51,639 nt of DNA from Acidobacteriota bacterium (GCA_029781855.1 JAKOVX010000143.1:1-51639); one strand, 5' to 3'. Positions 17,155 through 26,145 are shown, counted from the first letter of the stretch. The notes: a model not told the origin generated them from the letters alone. Numbers and translations: made by a program.

Positions 17155-17170
17155 TACAAGCCTCGTGCCA
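17155..17170 (-). promoter_or_regulatory. Sigma-54-type promoter of the GIIVAG-repeat gene
   Basis: The minus strand reads TGGCACG-AGGC-TTGTA. The -24 box is perfect; the -12 box has GT in place of GC. The pilA promoter at 37287 reads TGGCACG-CGGC-TTGAA, identical at 14 of 16 positions and with the same off-consensus -12. The predicted transcript start is near 17144, giving a leader of about 54 nt, close to the 55 nt predicted for pilA. Confidence 0.7.
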
Positions 17171-17207
17171 CACCGCTATGCCGTACCCGCAGTATCATAT
17201 AACTATG

Positions 17208-17228
17208 TTTATTGACAATAGTTTACAG
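17208..17228. promoter_or_regulatory. Putative activator site shared with pilA
   Basis: A 21-bp element matches the element at 37135-37155 upstream of pilA at 16 of 21 positions; the shared core is TTATTGACA. Its centre lies about 50 bp upstream of the -24 element of the GIIVAG-repeat promoter, a usual place for an enhancer-binding protein. Confidence 0.5.
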
Positions 17229-17341
17229 TTCTTACTTCTGGTATTTCAGGCCGGAATTATGAGTGATGAAAACTGTATACTTAGTGATCAGCACATCGTG
17301 ACTCGACGCCTAAACTGTTGCGAATGCTGGACTTAGAAAAC

Positions 17342-17384
17342 TGTATAGAATATATACACTCTGGAGCTGTATAATCGGTATACA
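17342..17384. promoter_or_regulatory. Two 17-bp palindromic operators TGTATA-N5-TATACA
   Basis: TGTATAGAATATATACA (17342-17358) and TGTATAATCGGTATACA (17368-17384) are both perfect 6+6 palindromes with 5-base centres, spaced 26 bp start to start. A degraded third copy begins at 17274. The second contains a TATAAT (17370-17375). They lie 129 bp before the GGDEF-EAL gene and within the divergent region of the GIIVAG-repeat gene. The spacing differs from LexA boxes. Binding protein unknown. Confidence 0.7.
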
Positions 17385-17512
17385 CCGTGGCGGGAAAAAT
17401 CAACTTTTTACTGGCTTTTTTGCATTCTTTGATGTTAAACTTTGTTTGCTGCTTAGGTGCAGCCCGCATTCCTAACTTCCCTTTTCATCATTTGGTCGCC
17501 TGACCGTCCAGT

Positions 17513-19753
17513 ATGGACAGACAACATACCTCACATATCGCCAAATGGATCATGATCCTTATCGGAGCATTGTGCTTCGGTTGGGCTCTTTCCAGTTTGG
17601 CGATTACATCGTTCAACTGGGGCTACCTGTCGATACTTGTCTTTTCTGCGTTGCTGGCCCCTCGAATGAGCGTTGCATTGCCGCGTTCGAAGTTCGCGAT
17701 CAGCTTTTCGGACGCCCTCGTCTTCCTAACCTTTCTGCTGTACGGAGGGCCGGCGGCAATCGTGGTGGCGGGCGTTGAAACGCTGGCAAACTGTCTGTAT
17801 CTGCGGACGAAGGGGTTTCCTTTCGGACGACTAATGATCCCGACAAATGTCGCTATCAGCACCGCGTCCGTCGGCTTTACATACATTGTTTGGCTATTCG
17901 TCCCGCGGGCATCGTTCATCAAGGCCGATCCCGGAACAACACAACATTTGATCGCGACGCTCACTTCGTTGGCGATCTTGCAGTTCACAGCATCGTCCTT
18001 TTTAGCGGCGGTCTTTCAATCGCTGAAGGACAAGTCCAACCTCTTCTCAACCTGGAGGCGAGATTGTTTTTCAAGTTCGATGACCCAAATCGTTGGTGCG
18101 GGATTGGCCGGAGTCGTCCAAAAGCTGATCTACTTCGGCGATCCAGTAACCATGATCATGGCAACCGTAGCATTAGGGATCGCATACCTGAGCTATCGCC
18201 AATCGATAAACGAGGTAGTTCAGGCTAATGATCAGGCGGAAGAGGCCGAGCGCGAGAAGGCGGAAGCTGAGCGCGAACTTCGTCATGAGGCGGAGCGTCA
18301 CGCCGAGCAGCTCGCGATCTCGCTTGAGAAGGAAGAAAAAGCGAACCAGGCATTAAGAAAGAGCGAAAAGGACTTTCAATACGCTGCCCTCCATGATTCA
18401 CTGACAAATCTGGCAAACCGCAAACAGCTCAACGATACTCTTCGTGACCTTATCCACGAGTATCGGGCCGACTCCTCCGTTACCTTTTACGTTTTGTTTC
18501 TCGACATCAGTCGGTTCAAGAACATCAACGACAGCCTTGGACACACGTTCGGCGATAAGGTCCTTATGATCGCCGCAAAACGACTGGTCAGAATGGTGAA
18601 CCCCACCGACATGGTCGCACGTATTGGAGGAGACGAGTTCGCGATCGTATTACGGAACATTTCGTCCGAGGGCAAGGCACAAAAGGTTGCACGCAGGATA
18701 TACGATTCGATCTCTCAACCGTTTTCGCTAAGCGGGAACAATATTGCGATCAAAGTCAACGTTGGGGTCGCTCCGTGTGATATCGAATATATTGCTCCGG
18801 AGGATGTCCTGCGTGATGCCGATATCGCCATGCATCACGCTAAAGAAAGAAAGAGCGGTGTCGCCATATTCACCAAGGAGTTGCGTGTTCGATTCCTGGA
18901 ACGTGTCCGGTATGAGAATGACTTGAGGCACGCCATCGATCGGGGCGAATTGTCAATGTACTATCAGCCGCTGGTCGATCTGCAGGACGGCAATCTACTT
19001 GGCTTCGAAGCGTTGCTACGCTGGCATCATAGCGAATTTGGCAACATACCTCCGAACAAGTTCATACATATTGCAGAAGAGTCCGGCCTGATCATTCCCA
19101 TCACCATTTGGATACTCGGTCAGACCTGCAACCAGCTGGCACGTTGGCAGACGATCAATCCGCAGTATAAGGACCTGATGGTCAGCGTGAATATCTCCGG
19201 CCGGCACTTAATGAACGGCGATCTCGTCGCCGATGTAGAGCGTGCACTTGAGGAATCCGGGCTCGCACCCGAGTGTCTGAAACTCGAGATCACTGAGAGT
19301 GTGGCAATGGAAAGTGCGGAACATACGCTAAACGTCCTCAATAAGCTCAAGCAGATCGGGGTCAAACTGAGCATGGACGATTTCGGCACTGGCTATTCGA
19401 GCCTTAGTATTTTGCACAAGCTACCATTTGATACACTCAAGATCGACAGGTCATTCGTATACAGCGTCGGCGAGAACGGAGAAAATTCCGAGATCCTTCA
19501 AACCATAATTTCGCTTGCCAAGAATCTCAAGATGCGTGTGATCGCCGAAGGTATCGAGACCGAAGTTCAACTTTCCCTGCTGCAAAATCTCGGTTGCGAT
19601 TACGGCCAGGGTTACTTGCTTGCGCGTCCGCAGACCGCAGAAAGCGCGGAGAAAATGCTATACGAAGGCAAGAACTGGCTGCCGAGTCACTACGTAAACG
19701 ACGAGGAAGACGCTATCGATCAGACCGTGCAGGACGTCGCGGTCCTCGGATAA
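17513..19753 (+). CDS. Membrane GGDEF-EAL c-di-GMP turnover protein
   Basis: A 746-residue inner-membrane signalling protein. Residues 1-230 form a multi-helix integral membrane sensor of MASE type. A charged coiled coil follows (about 235-290). The diguanylate cyclase domain has intact GGDEF at about 372-376 and lacks a clear inhibitory RxxD. The phosphodiesterase domain has EAL at 499-501, the ITES motif and DFGTGYSSL with the metal aspartates, ending in GYLLARP. Both halves look active, so net direction cannot be read from sequence. No ribosome site is seen at ATG 17513. c-di-GMP commonly controls pili and matrix, which fits its neighbour, the pilin-like-regulated GIIVAG protein. Confidence 0.93.
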   Translation: MDRQHTSHIAKWIMILIGALCFGWALSSLAITSFNWGYLSILVFSALLAPRMSVALPRSKFAISFSDALVFLTFLLYGGPAAIVVAGVETLANCLYLRTKGFPFGRLMIPTNVAISTASVGFTYIVWLFVPRASFIKADPGTTQHLIATLTSLAILQFTASSFLAAVFQSLKDKSNLFSTWRRDCFSSSMTQIVGAGLAGVVQKLIYFGDPVTMIMATVALGIAYLSYRQSINEVVQANDQAEEAEREKAEAERELRHEAERHAEQLAISLEKEEKANQALRKSEKDFQYAALHDSLTNLANRKQLNDTLRDLIHEYRADSSVTFYVLFLDISRFKNINDSLGHTFGDKVLMIAAKRLVRMVNPTDMVARIGGDEFAIVLRNISSEGKAQKVARRIYDSISQPFSLSGNNIAIKVNVGVAPCDIEYIAPEDVLRDADIAMHHAKERKSGVAIFTKELRVRFLERVRYENDLRHAIDRGELSMYYQPLVDLQDGNLLGFEALLRWHHSEFGNIPPNKFIHIAEESGLIIPITIWILGQTCNQLARWQTINPQYKDLMVSVNISGRHLMNGDLVADVERALEESGLAPECLKLEITESVAMESAEHTLNVLNKLKQIGVKLSMDDFGTGYSSLSILHKLPFDTLKIDRSFVYSVGENGENSEILQTIISLAKNLKMRVIAEGIETEVQLSLLQNLGCDYGQGYLLARPQTAESAEKMLYEGKNWLPSHYVNDEEDAIDQTVQDVAVLG

Positions 19754-19831
19754 GTTCTCGACGATTTGCTTCTGTAACAGGGCGTTCTATACTGATTGAA
19801 AGAAAATTTCGATCAGGAGTGAGAACGTTTA

Positions 19832-21952
19832 ATGCATAGAAAATCGCTGTCCTTTTTGCTCGCCCTTTCCTTCCTGGCTCTCCAGGTACCAGCACAAACA
19901 AAGTTCGATTATCCGAAACCGCGTCGCGGTGATCAGGTCGACGATTACAACGGAGTAAAGGTCGCCGATCCGTACCGTTGGATGGAGGAGACGGATTCGG
20001 CCGAAACACGTGCCTGGATCGAGGCCGAGAATAAGCTCACTAATTCGTACCTTTCAACTATCCCGGAACGTGCGGCGATAAAGGAGCGCCTGACCGAACT
20101 TTGGAATTACGAGCGATACGGTGCTCCATCAAAGGTCGCTGAAGGATTCTACATCTATTCAAAGAACGATGGCCTGCAAAACCAGAGCGTTTTGTACAAG
20201 GCTAGTTCTATAAATGACCCCGGAACAGTCTTTTTCGATCCGAACAAGATCCTTGCCGACGGGACGGCCGCCCTTAACGGGTCGCGGTTCACCGACGACG
20301 GGAAACTGTGGGCATACGGCGTGGCGATCGCCGGCAGCGACCGTACCGAATGGCACGTGATGGACACCGCCACGGGCAAATTGCTGCCTGACACTCTTGC
20401 CCCAAATCGACAAGGTGTCAACGCATGGCTAAAGGACAATTCGGGCTTTTACTACACCGGATATCCTCCTACGGAAAAAGGACAGGAACTTAAGACGACG
20501 ACGTTTTACCAAAAGCTTTATTTTCATAAGCTTGGTACACCGCAGTCCGACGACTACGTTGTTTACGAGCGGCCGGACAACAAGGAGTATTTCAGCGGCG
20601 GCGAAGTCTCCGAAGACGGCAATTGGCTCATCATCACGGTCGGCAAGGGCACCGAGCGGATGAATATGGTCTACTTCAAGAATCTGAAAGACCCAAAAGC
20701 TCCGATAGTTCCGCTAGTCGAGAACCTCGATAATAGCTGGAATTTCCTCGGTAACGACGGCCCGGTCTTTTACTTTCAAACGGACAAAGATGCCTCGCGG
20801 GGTAAGGTAGTCAAGGTCAATGTCCTCGCCCGCAATCGAATTTGGAGTAACGTCATTCCCGAATCGACCGATACATTGAACGGCGTCCAGTTCGTTAACA
20901 ACCAGTTCGTGCTGAACTATCTCAGCGATGCACATACGAAGATCAAGATCTACCAAACGAGCGGCAAATTCGTCCGCGACGTGGCATTGCCGGGGATCGG
21001 CACGGCCGGCGGATTTGGCGGAAAGCGGACCGATACCGAGACTTTCTACACTTATTCGAGTTTCAACGCCCCGCCGACGATCTATCGGTACGACATGAAG
21101 ACCGGAAAGAGCACGCTTTTCCGCAAGTCGGACGTTAAGTTCGACCCTTCACAGTTTGAGGTAAAAGAGGTCTTTTACAACAGTAAAGACGGCACCAAAG
21201 TGCCGATGTTCCTGACTTACAAGAAGGGCCTCAAACTTAACGGCCAGAATCCGACGATACTTTACGGTTATGGCGGTTTCAACATCCCGACAACACCGGG
21301 TTTCTCGATCGCCAGGGTCGCGTGGCTCGAGATGGGCGGCGTTTACGCGTCGGCATGTATCCGCGGCGGCAGCGAATATGGCAAGGATTGGTGGAAAGGC
21401 GGTTCGCGGCTAAATAAACAAAACGTTTTCGACGATTTCGCGTGGGCCGGCAAGTGGTTGATCGCAAACAAGTACACCTCAACGCCGAAACTCGCGATCC
21501 AGGGCGGCTCGAACGGAGGCCTGCTCGTCGGCGCGACGCTTAATCAGCACCCTGACCTGTTTGGTGCCGCACTTCCGGCCGTTGGCGTGATGGACATGCT
21601 GCGTTTCGACAAGTTCACCATCGGCTGGGCGTGGAAATCCGATTACGGTGACCCGAAGGATCCGACGGACTTCAAGGCGATGTACGCTTATTCGCCATAT
21701 CACAACGCAAAACCAGGCACTAAATACCCGCCGACATTAGTGACAACGGCGGACCACGACGACCGCGTTTTCCCGGCGCACAGCTTCAAGTACACGGCGG
21801 CAATGCAATATGCTCAGGCGGGCGACGCACCGATCCTGATCCGGATTCAGGTTCGCGGCGGCCACGGAGCCGGATTGCCGACGGCACTGCAGATCGAACA
21901 ACAGGCGGACATTTACGGATTTTTGGTAAAGAGCCTGGGTATGAAGCTCTAA
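19832..21952 (+). CDS. Prolyl oligopeptidase family serine peptidase (S9A), exported
   Basis: A 706-residue exported peptidase that would cut short peptides after proline. A signal peptide covers residues 1-23 (ends VPAQ). A seven-blade propeller follows, beginning YPKPRRGDQVDDYNGVKVADPYRWMEE, the S9A hallmark. The C-terminal alpha/beta-hydrolase domain has the catalytic triad: Ser near 560 in GGSNGG, Asp near 641 in DHDDRVFPAHS and His near 676 in RGGHGAG. The CIRGGSEYGKDWW stretch is also typical. It stands alone, in the periplasm. Confidence 0.96.
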   Translation: MHRKSLSFLLALSFLALQVPAQTKFDYPKPRRGDQVDDYNGVKVADPYRWMEETDSAETRAWIEAENKLTNSYLSTIPERAAIKERLTELWNYERYGAPSKVAEGFYIYSKNDGLQNQSVLYKASSINDPGTVFFDPNKILADGTAALNGSRFTDDGKLWAYGVAIAGSDRTEWHVMDTATGKLLPDTLAPNRQGVNAWLKDNSGFYYTGYPPTEKGQELKTTTFYQKLYFHKLGTPQSDDYVVYERPDNKEYFSGGEVSEDGNWLIITVGKGTERMNMVYFKNLKDPKAPIVPLVENLDNSWNFLGNDGPVFYFQTDKDASRGKVVKVNVLARNRIWSNVIPESTDTLNGVQFVNNQFVLNYLSDAHTKIKIYQTSGKFVRDVALPGIGTAGGFGGKRTDTETFYTYSSFNAPPTIYRYDMKTGKSTLFRKSDVKFDPSQFEVKEVFYNSKDGTKVPMFLTYKKGLKLNGQNPTILYGYGGFNIPTTPGFSIARVAWLEMGGVYASACIRGGSEYGKDWWKGGSRLNKQNVFDDFAWAGKWLIANKYTSTPKLAIQGGSNGGLLVGATLNQHPDLFGAALPAVGVMDMLRFDKFTIGWAWKSDYGDPKDPTDFKAMYAYSPYHNAKPGTKYPPTLVTTADHDDRVFPAHSFKYTAAMQYAQAGDAPILIRIQVRGGHGAGLPTALQIEQQADIYGFLVKSLGMKL

Positions 21953-21973
21953 GAAGTTCTAACTCGGCGGCGG

Positions 21974-22471
21974 TCAACCGCCGGCGGAAATAGTTCGCAT
22001 CGAGCCGGCCTCCCACAATGCCGCCTCGGTTGCGATGGCGAAGTAGTCATGCTCTTCGCCGCCGTATAGTAGTTTCGAGCCGTCCCAAAGAGTAAAGTGG
22101 CCAGTCGCGTCCTTAAATGCGACGCGAAACCCAATAATGCCGCGAATCCCTGAGAATTTTGACTTGTCGATCGGAGAGTGCGACGTTACGGTCGGCTTTC
22201 CGTAATGGTGCGTCAGGTAGGTCCAGAATTCTTTGACCCGAAGTCCGTACCATCGCTTATCCGTCCCCCGACGCGTCCGAAAGGGCTCTGACCATGGCGG
22301 AATCGGCTGGCCGGCACCGTTGAGCGACCGGCTCAGTCGCACTACGCACGTATTTACGACATCTTTTGAATTTATATCGCCGCCGATCAATTTTTTGACC
22401 TGATCGGCAGTGTATCCGGCACCTGGATAGAGGTTCGACAAAACCTCAAAATCGGGCAATTTTCTCGACAC
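21974..22471 (-). CDS. Tae4-like peptidoglycan amidase (type VI secretion effector family)
   Basis: A 165-residue protein resembling Tae4, the family of T6SS effectors that cut the D-Glu-mDAP bond in peptidoglycan stems. The catalytic cysteine is C42 in NTCVVRLSRSLN (family form NACxxRMSxxLN) and the histidine is H125 in GHFTLWDG (family form GHxxLWNG), with D130 as a possible third residue. Between them the middle motif RVKEFWTYLTHHYGKP also fits. Length is near the family norm, and there is no signal peptide, as for T6SS cargo. The start is GTG 22471 with AGGAGG 8 bases upstream, the best ribosome site in the window. No Tai4-like immunity gene or T6SS gene is adjacent; it follows the lipase-like gene by 76 bases on the same strand. 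Confidence 0.82.
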   Translation of the reverse strand: MSRKLPDFEVLSNLYPGAGYTADQVKKLIGGDINSKDVVNTCVVRLSRSLNGAGQPIPPWSEPFRTRRGTDKRWYGLRVKEFWTYLTHHYGKPTVTSHSPIDKSKFSGIRGIIGFRVAFKDATGHFTLWDGSKLLYGGEEHDYFAIATEAALWEAGSMRTISAGG

Positions 22472-22547
22472 AACAGTTACCTCCTAGGACAATTCTACCA
22501 CTCGGACGCATCCGTTCCGGATTTTTGCCGTTTCCCGGAGCTGTCGG

Positions 22548-24917
22548 TTATCTTCTGGCGTTATTCCACGTCGTCAGGATCATCGGATGCTCGAGTTCGC
22601 TGGTGTTTACGATCCTAAGTTTCCATGCGCCAGCGTCCACAGGTTTGTCGTAAAAGAGCGAGCGAAACCAGCCTCGCGATCCCGGCGAACCGGCAATATC
22701 TTTGTCGACGACCGCTCCGGAAGCGTCAATAAGCGATACCGACACCGTCTGATCGGCCATGAACGTGACGCCGAAGTTCGAAGCTGCCTCGACCGGAATT
22801 TCGATGTCAATGGTTTGCTTGCCGCCGATCTTCAACGATTTGGCAAATGGTTGGCCGGCATCGTATACGACAAGTTCGTTTGTCGATGCGATCGCATTGA
22901 GGCCATTACTCATTCCATAAGCACGCGGAAAGAGTGCTGTGTTCAGTGTCGAGGGAACATCGGCCCGATCTCGCTCCTCCGTGAGATTCAACGACGAAGC
23001 CGACGCCGGGGTTTGGACCTCCGGATAATGGTCGCCACGCGGACCGATTGCGAGTCTCGGCCTTACGAATGACGAGAAATCCGCCGTTCCCGTAAGGTCG
23101 GTGTGAATGCTTTTTGATTCGGCATTGTCCGCGATCGTCCATTTGGCTGACGGTACAGGTACTACGCCGTCATTCCAGACGATGGATTTGCACATGGTCG
23201 GCAGCGGATTTCCAGCCAAAGCCGAGAATCTGACACCTTTGCGATCGACGTTTATTCGGTTGAATCCCTCAAGATAATCTGGTCGCAATTGCCTTACCGC
23301 CTCGACGTTATTGCCAGTCATCTCGAAGGCTAGGTTCATCACGTCAGCGCATGGCGAGCCCATGTTCGGCGTTCCGAGCATGATCAGGTGCTCGACCTTC
23401 GGCCGTCCGTCCGGCAGATTGCCCGGCATTATTTGGGCAATGTAATACCGAGAGATCAGGCCGCCCATCGAATGAGCGACAATGTCGACATGCCAAGCGT
23501 TGCGATCCTCCTGTGCATACTTGATGTATTTCTCCAGTTCTCGTGCGTTCTCTGCGATGGAATTGGTCGGCTGCGTCGAAAGAAACGCTCCGCCCGTGTT
23601 CATAACGCCCTTTTCAGGGTGTTCGCCGACCGGAAACGCTTTCCAGTCGTACGAATGCGTGGTCGTTAGAATATTCTGCCACGTCTCCCACGCCTTCCAA
23701 CTGCTCCAGAGTCCGTGAACGAGTACGAGCGGCTTCGGTGCGACCTTGATATTTTTGGTCATATCGTCAGTGCGCTTATTCTGTTCCCAAAGCTCGGCTT
23801 TGACCCGCTGTAATAGTCTGGGCCGCCCGTCGTCATACCACGCATAACCGCTTGTGTCCCAGAGAACCTCGACATCACGCTCCTCGCCGGGTTCGAGCCG
23901 GACGTAAACGGTGCTGTCCTTAAGAGGCATGTCGGGCTTGGCACCGTCCCATTTGTCGCCCTTGTACGTTTCCTTGAATGCGACTTCGGCTTCCTTTGCC
24001 TCACCCGATGCGTTCAGGACCGTTGCCTTGATCTTTACCCAATTGCCGTCGATCGTGCCCTTTTGTTCGACGACCTCTTGCCAATCATCCCAGTTCGGGA
24101 ACTTCATGTCTTCAAATTTGAGGTCGGTCAGCCGTAGCGGAGCACCGCACTTCTGCAGGTTCCAGGTGATCGTTTCCGTCACGTCGCCCGGCAACTTGAG
24201 CGTGTAGCTGCCGGAGAGACGATTCGGGTCGTTCGGGTTCACTCTATTCGAGCCGTCGGACGTAAGTGATTGGCCGTCGATCGTCGTTTCCGTCGCGGGC
24301 AGGTTTGACGACTTACCTTCTTTCGGAGTGCATTGGCCGCTGAATGTCGACGATTCCGAACCAGACACACGGCCTCTTATCTGCGGGATCCCGACGGAGA
24401 CGGAATAAGTGCCGTCTTCATTTACGCCGACATTTACGTTGGTGTCGACACCGCCCTGACTGGCGCTGACCTCGGTTTTTGAGGTCGATGAACCGGTCAT
24501 ATCGCGCCAGGTCTTGCCGCGGTCGCACGAGTTCTTTTCGACGGCATCGATCTTTTCGTTCGAGGTCATTGAGTGGCTGACCGTCGCCCGGCCGACACTT
24601 GATCCGTCCTTTTCGGGGCTCTCAATGACAGCGATCCTCGCGGTGTAGTTGTAGTTCATTTCCCAGTTCGTGGTATCGAACCCGCGAGCGGAGACACGCT
24701 CGACCCGCTTGTTATTTGTCTGCCGCTGCAGACGTGTGTACGTGATCGTGCCAGTCCAGGCTCCGGAGCACTTCGTAGCGGATTGCTTCGACGAAGCAGT
24801 CTTCCCGCCGCGCGGAACCTGCGCGCCAGATGGGATCGCAGCCCAAAGTACGGCCGTCAAAGACAGAAGACTGAATGCCCGTCGGTACAATATTGAATTT
24901 GCTCTGTTTGTGATCAT
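22548..24917 (-). CDS. Secreted lipase/esterase-like alpha/beta hydrolase, multidomain
   Basis: A 789-residue exported protein. A signal peptide (ends SGAQ) is followed by a long Ser/Thr-rich region without recognised domain (about 35-270), a CARDB/Ig-like region (VKIKATVLNASGEAKEAEVAF), then an alpha/beta hydrolase with oxyanion motif VHGLWSSW near 397, nucleophile Ser in AHSMGG near 480, and the Asp region WNDGVVPVPSA. The fold is PGAP1/class-2 lipase-like. A pre-peptidase-like C-terminal beta domain ends the protein. The start ATG 24917 has GGAGA 6 bases upstream. Substrate unknown; lipid or ester is likely. It may share a transcript with the Tae4-like gene behind it. Confidence 0.82.
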   Translation of the reverse strand: MITNRANSILYRRAFSLLSLTAVLWAAIPSGAQVPRGGKTASSKQSATKCSGAWTGTITYTRLQRQTNNKRVERVSARGFDTTNWEMNYNYTARIAVIESPEKDGSSVGRATVSHSMTSNEKIDAVEKNSCDRGKTWRDMTGSSTSKTEVSASQGGVDTNVNVGVNEDGTYSVSVGIPQIRGRVSGSESSTFSGQCTPKEGKSSNLPATETTIDGQSLTSDGSNRVNPNDPNRLSGSYTLKLPGDVTETITWNLQKCGAPLRLTDLKFEDMKFPNWDDWQEVVEQKGTIDGNWVKIKATVLNASGEAKEAEVAFKETYKGDKWDGAKPDMPLKDSTVYVRLEPGEERDVEVLWDTSGYAWYDDGRPRLLQRVKAELWEQNKRTDDMTKNIKVAPKPLVLVHGLWSSWKAWETWQNILTTTHSYDWKAFPVGEHPEKGVMNTGGAFLSTQPTNSIAENARELEKYIKYAQEDRNAWHVDIVAHSMGGLISRYYIAQIMPGNLPDGRPKVEHLIMLGTPNMGSPCADVMNLAFEMTGNNVEAVRQLRPDYLEGFNRINVDRKGVRFSALAGNPLPTMCKSIVWNDGVVPVPSAKWTIADNAESKSIHTDLTGTADFSSFVRPRLAIGPRGDHYPEVQTPASASSLNLTEERDRADVPSTLNTALFPRAYGMSNGLNAIASTNELVVYDAGQPFAKSLKIGGKQTIDIEIPVEAASNFGVTFMADQTVSVSLIDASGAVVDKDIAGSPGSRGWFRSLFYDKPVDAGAWKLRIVNTSELEHPMILTTWNNARR

Positions 24918-24992
24918 TCTGTTCTCCAACTTCAAAAGAGATTCTTTCTACTGGTAATGGCGTAAAACGATTGGACTACGTATCACAGCCGT

Positions 24993-25018
24993 AAAAAAAG
25001 ACGCCGCAAACGGCGTCT
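24993..25018 (-). terminator. Terminator of the 25.0-kb lipoprotein gene
   Basis: An 8-bp stem, AGACGCCG and CGGCGTCT, with loop CAAA. On the minus strand it runs into a T-tract (24999-24993). It sits 25 bases past the stop. Confidence 0.85.
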
Positions 25019-25042
25019 ACTTTTCGCTTATTCTGATCGTTA

Positions 25043-25528
25043 CTATTTTAGTTCAGCGATCTCGATCGAACCGTTCCCCTCGCAAAGAACAAACTTCCCG
25101 CTCATATATTTCTGAACGTTGGCGACAATGTGTTTGTCGGCCCAGTCCGCGGGCAGCGGCTTGTCGAGTTCGCCCTGGCCGCTAATTGCCTTCACGTAAC
25201 TTATGTAATCAGCTAACTGTGAATCATCGTCGACGAGTATTAACTGCGTATCGGGTTCCTGCTCGTGGAGTCTTTGGGCCGTTGCGATCAGCTCATCTCT
25301 CTTCAAACCGGCCGCGATCTTGAAATATACGAACTTAATGCCCTTGATCGAATAGCTGTCGAGTTTTGCCGGCTGGCTTGACGAGCCGGGTTTAGACTCA
25401 GTCACGGGTTTTGGCTGATTGGCGGGTCCGCCGGAATTGACAGCGTTCTTTGCAAGATCAGTGCACCCAAGTACCGCAATCATCATTAAACCTAACAAAA
25501 GAGTAAAATTGAGCCGATTGATTTTCAT
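25043..25528 (-). CDS. Lipoprotein, hypothetical
   Basis: A 161-residue predicted lipoprotein: hydrophobic signal with lipobox AVLG-C22, then a Pro/Ser-rich linker (about 30-55) and a compact C-terminal domain starting SYSIKGIKFVYFKIAAGLKR. The pattern of alternating strands and helices (TQLILVDDDSQLADYI) suggests a small folded domain, but no family is recognised. AGAGGG precedes the ATG by about 7 bases. Monocistronic with its own terminator. Confidence 0.75.
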   Translation of the reverse strand: MKINRLNFTLLLGLMMIAVLGCTDLAKNAVNSGGPANQPKPVTESKPGSSSQPAKLDSYSIKGIKFVYFKIAAGLKRDELIATAQRLHEQEPDTQLILVDDDSQLADYISYVKAISGQGELDKPLPADWADKHIVANVQKYMSGKFVLCEGNGSIEIAELK

Positions 25529-25655
25529 AGTTTTCCCTCTGCAATATACTCAGGAGGTAATCTTACCCCAAAGGCTGAAAATTTGCTGAGTATGAAATCA
25601 AAATGGCGAGCGAAGTCGCCCGCCATGCTCTGCATCGCAGATAAGGAACCGCGGA

Positions 25656-25937
25656 CTACTTGTCCTTAGGTTTCTCAGCGTTTGCCGGTTTAGCGTCCTT
25701 TACCGGAGCCGTCTTGTCATCCGATTTCTTCACCTCCGGAGATGTTCCCGGCTTTGCGGGAGACGCCTTCGGATCAACCGTCGGACTGATGACCGGACTT
25801 GCGACCGGACTCGCTGTTGCCGTGGGAGCCGGCGTCGGCTTGTTTTCCGGTTTGTTCGGGGTTGACTCTGTGCCCGTGCAGGCACCTAACGCGGCGGACG
25901 AAACCGCCAAAACTGTTGCTAATACTATTCTTCTCAT
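25656..25937 (-). CDS. Small Pro/Lys-rich lipoprotein, hypothetical
   Basis: A 93-residue lipoprotein with lipobox LGA-C19 and a mature part made almost entirely of Pro, Ala, Ser, Thr and Lys (repeats like PVASPVISP and a lysine-rich end). It is predicted to be disordered, possibly a spacer or wall-interacting tether. GAGGAA precedes the ATG. It lies upstream of the other lipoprotein on the same strand, with 127 bases between them. Confidence 0.7.
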   Translation of the reverse strand: MRRIVLATVLAVSSAALGACTGTESTPNKPENKPTPAPTATASPVASPVISPTVDPKASPAKPGTSPEVKKSDDKTAPVKDAKPANAEKPKDK

Positions 25938-26145
25938 TGATTTTTCCTCATTTGAGTAAAGTTCGCGAGCTTACGCCGCTCGCCAGCAGACATCCACACA
26001 GCCGGAGTGAGCCCGATCGGTTCTTTCTTGACCGGCAGTTCATTTCGTTTCGAAACAGCCGCCGATCACCGATGAATTCAAACACTGCGCCACCTAGAAC
26101 GGACGTCCGAACTAAACTTGCAGGAAAATTTATATTTTTTTTCGA

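Noticed and set aside
17342..17384. LexA/SOS boxes
   Set aside because: The half-sites resemble LexA (CTGT...ACAG), but the palindromes are 17 bp with a 5-base centre and lack the terminal CAG, so the spacing is wrong.
21974..24917. A T6SS cluster
   Set aside because: Only a Tae4-like gene is present; no Hcp, VgrG, sheath or baseplate gene is visible in the window.
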